Source: Macrocystis pyrifera (taxonomy: Eukaryota; Sar; Phaeophyceae; Laminariales; Laminariaceae). Taken from it: a DNA stretch of 64,000 nt. Where the stretch lies: NCBI GenBank assembly GCA_031763025.1, contig JASSKH010000031.1, positions 930,001 through 994,000 on the forward strand. The letters are read 5' to 3'. The notes below the pieces were generated by a model. That model made no database searches and was not told the origin of the DNA. It saw only the letters and a list, made by a program, of their open reading frames with translations. Below, one piece after another: positions 57,326 through 64,000 of the stretch. The position numbers and the translations under genes were made by a program. Within the stretch, counting starts at the first letter, position 1. Each line of letters begins with the position of its first letter.

Positions 57326-57436
57326 AAATGTCTGCCTGGTCGGTGAAAACCCGACGCGCTCCGTCTCGGCATTGTAGGGATGCGAGGGTCTATGGTCATA
57401 CGACTACGGCCAAGCATGATAATGAGTACCCCCTCC
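57326..57436 (+). mobile_element. Poly(C)-tailed SINE-like element, 5'-truncated
   Basis: Begins AATGTCTGCCTGGTCGG directly after the C run of the LINE tail. Ends AATGAGTACCCCCTCCC. The side-by-side tails make the shared 3' end easy to see. Confidence 0.87.
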
Positions 57437-57629
57437 CGCTCGAGAGCTGGGGGTGATCTGGATAACATTGACTGGGGAGCAGGACCGTCCTTTTTTTGTG
57501 TTCATATTTCACTTTTCATAGACACTTTCTTGCCCCACCCACGTTGCGGATGGCATGGCGATGGCTTTCGTTGACGATTTATTCCTGCCCCTGAAGGCAA
57601 GACGTTCCTTTTCTTCTCTTTTTTTTTGA

Positions 57630-58042
57630 CGTACCTTGCTGTTCAGAGGTATGGGAGTGGGTTTTGAGGAGCCGCATCTTCGACTCATGTCCTAGCTTGT
57701 GGCATCGGGGTTTCCACGAATTCCCCATATTTCTGCATATACGGCTCATCATAGTGGGCTAGTGTTATGGTACTGCTTTGAATGAGGCTGTAAGCCCGGT
57801 AATTACCTGGGTTCAGGCACTGGGATCGTATTTATAGTACTTGGCAGGCGTGTCTTAGATGGAAAACCAGGGGTTTTCCCAGCGAAGCACGAGCTTGGTT
57901 CCCAGTCTCCGCGTGCACGAAAGGAACAAAGCTGTTCTTCTCTTCTATCTCTAAGCAAACAACACACGTGAGTACCAACGAGTACCGGCTTAATAGGCAA
58001 ACCTGTCCAAGGATACAAAGTGTCCCGAACTTGATCTTAACA
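57630..58042 (-). mobile_element. TRIM-family fragment (LTR plus part of the interior)
   Basis: LTR at 57763-58042 (280 bp), preceded by interior text in reverse (GGTATGGGAGTGGGTTTTGA, GCATATACGGCTCATCATAG). The second LTR is absent. Confidence 0.87.
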
Positions 58043-58454
58043 CAGTAGAGTACTCGTTTTACTTAAAAGTTTCGTCTACGAGTTGGTTCAATCAAGCCCA
58101 TCGCCTCAAAATTTGTCCACTACCAATGCCGATATCTACTCGAATTTCACATCGATAAATGGTGTCATACTGACCATCTTGAGCAGCGGAAGAAGGGGTC
58201 ACAGCGAGTTTTTTAATTGAGGTCCCTATGTTAAGTGTAAGGCAATATGGACCAAGGGACAGGCTCTGCTCTGGTCACTCACTCAAGGTGTTTGAGGAAG
58301 TTAGAAGTTGTAAGCTCTTGTATTATTAATAGTTGCTGTTTGCCTCGCCAGATGTCTTCTGAACCAAGGGGCGAGGCGCTCATCAGAAAGGAAGGCCATA
58401 ACGCCTGCCAGGTATGATGAGGGGACGATTGACAATCCATAATGCCGAAACAGG

Positions 58455-58625
58455 GGAGAAGGGATACCATAGCACTAGCCCACCCTGAAGGGCCGCATAT
58501 GCAGATGCATAGAACAATCAGTCACGAACCAAACCGATCCGGAGATTTCGGAGAACTGTTCGAAGATGCGACACTTCACAACCCACTCCCACACCTCTAA
58601 TTTACAAGGCTGAAGCCGATTAGAA
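58455..58625 (+). mobile_element. TRIM interior fragment without LTR
   Basis: GCACTAGCCCACCCTGAAGG, GCATATGCAGATGCAT and AACCCACTCCCACACCTCTA follow the interior of the element at 45785. Diverged by substitutions. Confidence 0.75.
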
Positions 58626-59394
58626 GCTGGCTCTAGCTGCGAAAGATTGTCCCGACCAATCCCGGGCCCTAATATACGACCACATAAAAACTGTATGGCG
58701 TTTCCGTAGGAAAAAACAGTTTTTATGTTGTTTTTTTTGTGGGCTAACTACTGGTTCCAGGTACTCTAAAGCATGTCTGCACAACAAACAATCGCGCAAA
58801 ATCCGATGAACTGACTCCGTAGGATCAAGATCAACGTTGTACTTAAGGACAAATGTTGATTATATACCTTTTTTGTAGTCAGAAATTCTGGATATATATG
58901 TGTTCTTCACAATAGGCTGTTCTTTCTGCCCGTCGACATCCAGCTCAACTCGTGTCCGTGCCGATTCTTCAATCCTGGAGAGATACAAGTCCTGTGGTCA
59001 CGAAAGATCGACACACCGCTGACCAACGCCTAGATGGGTAGGAGGGTGACTCGTGCACTGAGTCAAGCTGGGGAGACTATTGAGAGGTTTTAGTGGGTTC
59101 AACTCCTACACTACCTGAGTCGGGAGAGATAATACTAGACTCAGGTGCCTACATCCTCGGAGTAAACCATTCTTTAATGACGGTCAGAGACAGACCCGAT
59201 CAAAGTGGAAGAAACGAACCGGGTTCGAACCAGTACCCGAAAACTAGAGAAATCAGTGTGGACAGAGGTCTCCTCCCTCTCTCCGGGGCACAAAAAACAA
59301 ACTTCGGCACAGACAAGAGATAATATTAATACATGGGTATGCAGTATGACATACGCAGAATAGACAATGCAATGCCTTATGTCGTGCCTGTCGT

Positions 59395-59506
59395 ATCCAG
59401 TATGATGACATGGCAGTGCATTTCCCACTGTGCTTACTGCATACGTGGCAACGTAGTATATCTGTGGCGTAGCTTTGTGACCACAGAACTTGTATCTCTG
59501 TTATCT
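59395..59506 (+). repeat. R4 copy, left half, interrupted
   Basis: ATGATGACATGGCAGTGC, GCTTACTGCATACGTGGCAA and TGGCGTAGCTTTGTGACCAC match R4 at 20753. The text continues after the insert at 61656 with CTAGGATTGAAGAATCGGC. Confidence 0.82.
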
Positions 59507-59559
59507 CACCCTGGACAATTCCTATTTCAATAGTCTATTGTGTCTACAATTAATTCAGA

Positions 59560-60070
59560 AGGCTGTGCGTTAATTGGATTTGTCTTGACAGTTGGTTTTG
59601 GCGACTGTCTAGTAATTAAAATTGTCCATACAATTGATTTCGGCGATTACCCATTAATTGAAATTGGCCGGACAAATGTTTTCGGCGATTGTCTATGAAT
59701 TGGAGTCGCCCAGGCAATAGATTTCGAAGACCATCAATTAATTGGAATTGTGTGAGCAGTAGGTTTCGAGTGTTGTCTATCAATTGGAATTGTCTGAACA
59801 AGTGATTACGGATACCGGAAAACAGGAATTATCCAGCAAATTGATTCCGGTGCTGGCCCAATAAATGGAATTGTCCGGACAATTGATTTCGGGTGTGTTG
59901 TTCACTAACTGAAATTGCCCGGACAATCGATTCCGGGAGCTATCTATCAATTGGATTTGTCTGAACAATCGATTTCCGATGCTGCTTATTGAATGGAATT
60001 GGCCAACGGACTTCGGCGATTGGAAAGTAGTTGGAATTGTCCGCTCAATTCAATTCAGATGCCGCGCAAG
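59560..60070 (+). repeat. 42-bp satellite array 1 (forward)
   Basis: About twelve diverged units near TTGGAATTGTCCGGACAATT followed by GATTTCGG. The 16-bp palindrome AATTGTCCGGACAATT is perfect near 59868. Confidence 0.88.
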
Positions 60071-60309
60071 AAATCAATTGGTCGATAAACGTCATGGCCG
60101 TGTACCTATTTATTGTAGTATGATAGACACGCCCCATTGAATTGATACTACCTGTAATTTGGCACAGTAAAGGACCTTGCAAATGATTGCGTATACAGAG
60201 AAGTTCTCGATCCAGTTGTAAAGGCAATACTAGCATGATTTTGTTATATACTGATCAAATCAACTGTAGTTCTACAAGTAGCTGTCGGCTTTTAAATAAC
60301 ACATCCCTC

Positions 60310-60815
60310 TTAAGCTCGATATTCATGACAATTCCAATTAGGAGATGGCTTCCGGAACCAATTGTCCGGGCAATTCCATTTAATGGACGGTCTCTCAAAG
60401 CAGTTGCCCCGACAAGTACAATTCATGTAAATCCCCCGAAATCAATTGTTAAAGCAATTCCAATTGATAGACAGCCTGTGAAATCATTTGTCAGCACAAT
60501 TTCAATCAATAGGCAGTCCCCGAGCTCATTTGTCTGGACAATTCCAATTATTTTTAAAGCACCAAACATCAATTGTCCAGACAATTCCATTTGATGGGCA
60601 GTCTCTGAAATCAATTGTCAGGGCAATTTCGATTGATAGTCTCCAAAAATTGTCAGGACAACAATTACAATTGTTAGACAGTACCCAATATCAATCGTCC
60701 GAACAAATCCAATTAGTAGACAGTATCCAAAATCAATCGTCTAAACAACTTGAATTGCTAGACAGTCTTCGATATCACTTGCCCGAACAATTCCAAGTAA
60801 TAGACAACTGTGTAA
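60310..60815 (-). repeat. 42-bp satellite array 2 (reversed)
   Basis: The same unit in reverse: GACAATTCCAATT and CCGAAATCAATTGT recur about every 42 bp, roughly twelve units. Confidence 0.88.
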
Positions 60816-61019
60816 CTCTGCGGCAGGGGCAATAGTCTATTGATAGGTCTATTGTCCAAGGCATGAGCAGAAAAGGGCGGGACACCTCAACTATAACTTT
60901 GTATTTATATCCGGACGTAGGACGTTTTGATACCGCCTAGCCTGTTTGCTCAGATGTAAATAATTTAAAAAACGTTTCACGAAACAAACTAACCCATATG
61001 CACTGATATTTTGTAACGT

Positions 61020-61560
61020 ACGGGTAATTGATTCAGGAGACTGCCTACCAATGCCATTGTCTGAAGAAGTGATTTAGGAGATTTTGTATTAATTTAATAG
61101 TCGAAATTGTCCGGATAATTGACTTTGTATCCTGTCTATGAATTGGAATTGCCCGGACAATTGATTTAGAAGGCAGTCAACTAATTGAAATTGACCGGAC
61201 AATTGATTTTGGAGCCTGTGTATTAATTGGAATTGTCGGGGCAATTGATCTGGGAGACTGTCTATTAATTGGAATTATCGGGACAAATAATTTTGGCGGC
61301 AGTCTATTAGTTGAAATTGTCCGGACAACTAATTCGGGGGGGCATCTGTCCATTGGAATTGTAGGGAAATTGGCTCAGGGAACGGTCTGTCAATTGGGAT
61401 TGGCCGGACAACTTACACAGGAGAAGGTCCATTGGAATTGTCCGGACCATTGATTACGGCGACTGCCTATAAAATGGAGTTGTCTAGACAATAGGGCCAG
61501 GTAGGGGTCATTCAATAGAAATTGCCTGGATAATAGAGCTCGATGCCTTTCAATTAACCG
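61020..61560 (+). repeat. 42-bp satellite array 3 (forward)
   Basis: Forward units again, for example TTGGAATTGCCCGGACAATT at 61142, about twelve in all, degrading toward the right end. Confidence 0.88.
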
Positions 61561-61655
61561 GAATTAGGGACCACAATAGACAGTATAGTCAATTGCAATA
61601 GGAAGCTATTAAATGTAGACACTTGGACTATTATCTATTAATAGTGTCCAGGGTG

Positions 61656-61740
61656 TGATTTCTCTTCTAGGATTGAAGAATCGGCACTGACACTTGTTAT
61701 GCTGGATGTCGACGGGTAGAAAGAACGCACACATATCATC
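61656..61740 (+). repeat. R4 copy, right half
   Basis: CTAGGATTGAAGAATCGGCA and GCTGGATGTCGACGGGTAGA continue the R4 repeat broken at 59506. Confidence 0.82.
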
Positions 61741-61759
61741 GTACTTGGTACGACAAGCA

Positions 61760-62500
61760 CGACTTACATATTCTATGAAAGAGAAACAAAACAAAAGAAA
61801 AAAGAACAAAAAAGAAAAAAGAAAGAAAACAATTCGGAAGAGAAAAAGGAAAAAAAAAACTGTCGTGGCTCCCCGCATGGGATGTGGAAGACTCTTGAAA
61901 AAAATGAGAAATAACACCACTATTAATACCTCAAAACAGGGGAGTAACATTAAAAGAACCAAGGGAAATAGCAACAGGCAAACCGGAAAGCACAACAAAA
62001 AAGGCACCCTCCAGGTAGCCGCAACAGCAGTTAGTGTGTGGTACGAGTAGCATAGACAGGGTCCCCCCCTCCTATTAATAGTCGGTCTGGTACCTTGCTA
62101 CTCTGTCTGCCGTTTCCGTCCTGCGTTCGTCAACTATGCCCCACCCCCGGAGAGGATGCGTCACACCGTACGAAACAAGCAGAGCAGGCTCGCGTCAACC
62201 ACACCCACCCACGCCACCAGACTCCTTTCATGAGGACAATAAAAATAAAGAGAAAACAAGAAATAATTTGACAAGAAACTCACCGAGGATCAAGCCCAAA
62301 AAGAAAAATAAGACAAAGGAAGACCACGTTCCATCAGCTGCAGCAGCCGGCGGCACGAGCAGCATACATACATACCTGGTAAACATGCTGTACTTACTAG
62401 TCGGCCTGTGTGGTGCCTTGCTACCACCCTGTCTGCCGTCTCCTTCCTACTTTCGTCCACCGCGGCGGGGTTCCCTTCTACTCCAACGTTCCTGTTGCCC
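61760..62500 (+). repeat. Dispersed repeat R3, copy 2, with internal duplication
   Basis: Matches 19800-20410 reversed. GGTACCTTGCTACTCTGTCT at 62090 is echoed by GGTGCCTTGCTACCACCCTG at 62412, so part of the unit is duplicated. A 210-codon plus-strand frame across it (62136-62768) is Pro/Ser-rich and not shared with copy 1. Confidence 0.75.
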
Positions 62501-62863
62501 CCTCCCCGCATTGATTACCTTGGTCGGGTTTCCTTCCAGTCCTCCTGTTGTTGGATCCCCTCCCCCCATTCCCTTGGGCACTACCCACGGCGGATGCGCG
62601 GTGCTGCCTACTCAGCTGTGCCTCATCCTCGTGCCACCTCGCCATGAACCGTTTGGCTGCTTCAAGGACCTCCCCGGTACCAGAGTGGACCACAGCGCGG
62701 TCTCAAGTCCATACACCCCCCAGAGGGGATGTGTTCCGATGACCCTTACGTGGCTCGGAACTCCCTAAGGTCTACTGCTGTGTAGCTGCTGCTGCAGGAC
62801 AAGCAGCAGTCCTTGCGCCCTACGAGCATCTCTTGCTGCGTCGGGTATCTCTTTATTTCTTAC

Positions 62864-62976
62864 TATTACGGGGGTACATAGTTAATAGGACCTGTGGTAA
62901 ACATAAAAACCTATATATTATATTTCCCTATTTTTACTAACAAAATTTGCTCCCGTTAACTATGGACCCCCGTAAT
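62864..62976 (-). mobile_element. MITE copy 8 (TTACGGGGGTCC family)
   Basis: TA-flanked; TTACGGGGGTACATAGTTAA at the left and TTAACTATGGACCCCCGTAA at the right. Confidence 0.92.
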
Positions 62977-63339
62977 ACTAATACTACTGGTACTTGCTAC
63001 TATTACAGTAGTGGCTACAATAAATTAGCTCGTATTTTGTATGACAGCAGCAAGCACCAGTGTACCCTTGTATACCTGCATTATAATAATACGTACTCGT
63101 GGCAGACGGCTGCTGCCGTTGTTGCCATGTTGTCATATATACAGTAGTAGCCTATGGCACCGGGCCATCACACAGACCCTGTGGGTAAGGGGTAACGGGT
63201 GGGGTGAACCGATACATGGTTTCTGATTGGTCGAACGGATGGCGTGAACCAATAATACATGGTTCTGATTGGTCAAACGTAGTCTTTTTATTTATGTACG
63301 TACGTATAGTGTGTACCTTTGTTTGGTTCCAAAAAGTCG

Positions 63340-63600
63340 TCCAGGAGGTATACGAGGTGCCGTATCTATGTTGGTCTCTTTGTACCTTATTGTTGTCGAG
63401 CTTGTTGTGATGAGGGACGAGAACGCGCGAAAACACTTCCCCGGCGAGGGTGCTCCCGCATGTGTCGAGCGAAGTAGGGTGTTCGACGAGGCGCACTCTC
63501 GCATGACCCACTCGGGCAGAGGCCTGTCTGTCCTCGTGCCGGAAGCAGAGGACGGCTTGCAGTCATCAGCGCGAGAGAAGTTTTCAGGTGATCATTTATT
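63340..63600. other. GC-rich exon-like block, strand unclear
   Basis: Both strands stay open. The plus frame contains MRDENARKHFPGEGAPACVE; the minus frame contains RADDCKPSSASGTRTDRPLP and EWVMRECASSNTLL and has donor-like AG|GTACAAAG at its end. No family recognised, so no gene is called. Confidence 0.25.
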
Positions 63601-64000
63601 TAGTCCAACGGCTGTGTATATGATACGTACGTGTAAAAAGTCCTCGCGTGGTCCTTGCTCTGTGCGTCCTTCGCCTTGAAGCAAGGCCGCGCATCTGGTG
63701 TTGGATGCATTCGCTTTTCAACCCACCAGTAGTGTCCAGTCGGCCAATTCTCTTCTTTCCCACAGAGGTGCGCGGCAAGGGTGTACAGCAGCAGCAGCCA
63801 CATGCCGCGGTTTTGCACGAGACAGATTAGGGCAAGCGATTCAAACCTGTCCGAGAAAACAACAATTAACAAATTGAAAAGTCGACGCACGAGCGGATTC
63901 GAATCGTTAGGCATGTCAGACAAAGGAGATATCAGCAGATAGAGATCAGGAATCAGGATAGGGATTGATTGGCAAGAGTCGGGTTGCGTTCACCTGGTTG

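Larger units (their letters stand above)
59507..61655. mobile_element. 2.1-kb inverted-repeat element made of 42-bp satellites
   Basis: The element interrupts an R4 repeat. Its left end reads CACCCTGGACAATTCC; inverted from the right end it reads CACCCTGGACACTATT. The flanks are TGTTATCT and TGATTTCT, an 8-bp near match (6 of 8). The interior is three arrays of a ~42-bp unit, forward at 59560-60070, reversed at 60310-60815 and forward at 61020-61560, with spacers. No transposase frame. An 8-bp duplication would suit a hAT-like non-autonomous element, but the termini are not classic. Confidence 0.65.

Noticed and set aside
59033..59230. tRNA-like T arms (GGGTTCAACTCCTAC, GGGTTCGAACC)
   Set aside because: I found no matching D arm, anticodon stem or acceptor stem at the right spacing.

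Overview
The window is nuclear DNA from a eukaryote with long, repeat-rich introns. Its one recognisable host gene is a SIN3-type transcriptional corepressor on the minus strand. The gene enters at about 27.4 kb, runs leftward and leaves the window at position 1. I placed 14 exons (852 to 27436) by chaining GT-AG boundaries whose phases agree and whose translations reproduce the SIN3 order PAH1, PAH2, PAH3, then the HDAC-interaction region. Exons make up only about a tenth of the locus. GTGAG-type donors, kilobase introns full of transposons and poly-Gly/Gln/Ala tracts would suit a multicellular stramenopile such as a brown alga. That assignment is inference; no marker gene in the window fixes it.

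Layout. 1-27.4 kb: SIN3 exons with introns carrying TA-flanked MITEs, LINE tails, poly(C)-tailed SINE-like elements, solo LTRs, a tRNA-derived SINE and a 1-kb palindrome. 27.4-40 kb: no recognised host gene; tRNA-derived SINEs, a 5'-truncated LINE at 33.1-33.6 kb, short tandem repeats and a 230-bp tandem duplication. 40.2-43.6 kb: a decayed LINE on the minus strand, split by an 826-bp inverted-repeat element. 45.8-46.8 kb: a complete miniature LTR element (TRIM) with 278-bp LTRs. 51.4-53.0 kb: two GACGGGACGG minisatellites around an exon-like block. 54-57.4 kb: a second decayed LINE on the plus strand, itself hit by a MITE and an LTR element. 59.5-61.7 kb: a 2.1-kb element of 42-bp repeats in alternating orientation, bounded by short inverted repeats and an 8-bp near-duplication. 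61.7-64 kb: dispersed repeats and an uncertain exon-like block.

Apart from SIN3 the genes do not form a system; the window shows a retroelement and MITE community nesting in and around one chromatin gene. The strongest non-gene signals are a LINE and a SINE-like family that share a 3' end and C-rich tails, the satellite-bodied inverted-repeat element, the TRIM with a small basic ORF, and a vocabulary of short recurrent words (TATTAATA, TACCTGGTA, ACTGCTGTA). Homopolymer G runs in two SIN3 exons shift the frame, so homopolymer lengths here should be treated with caution.
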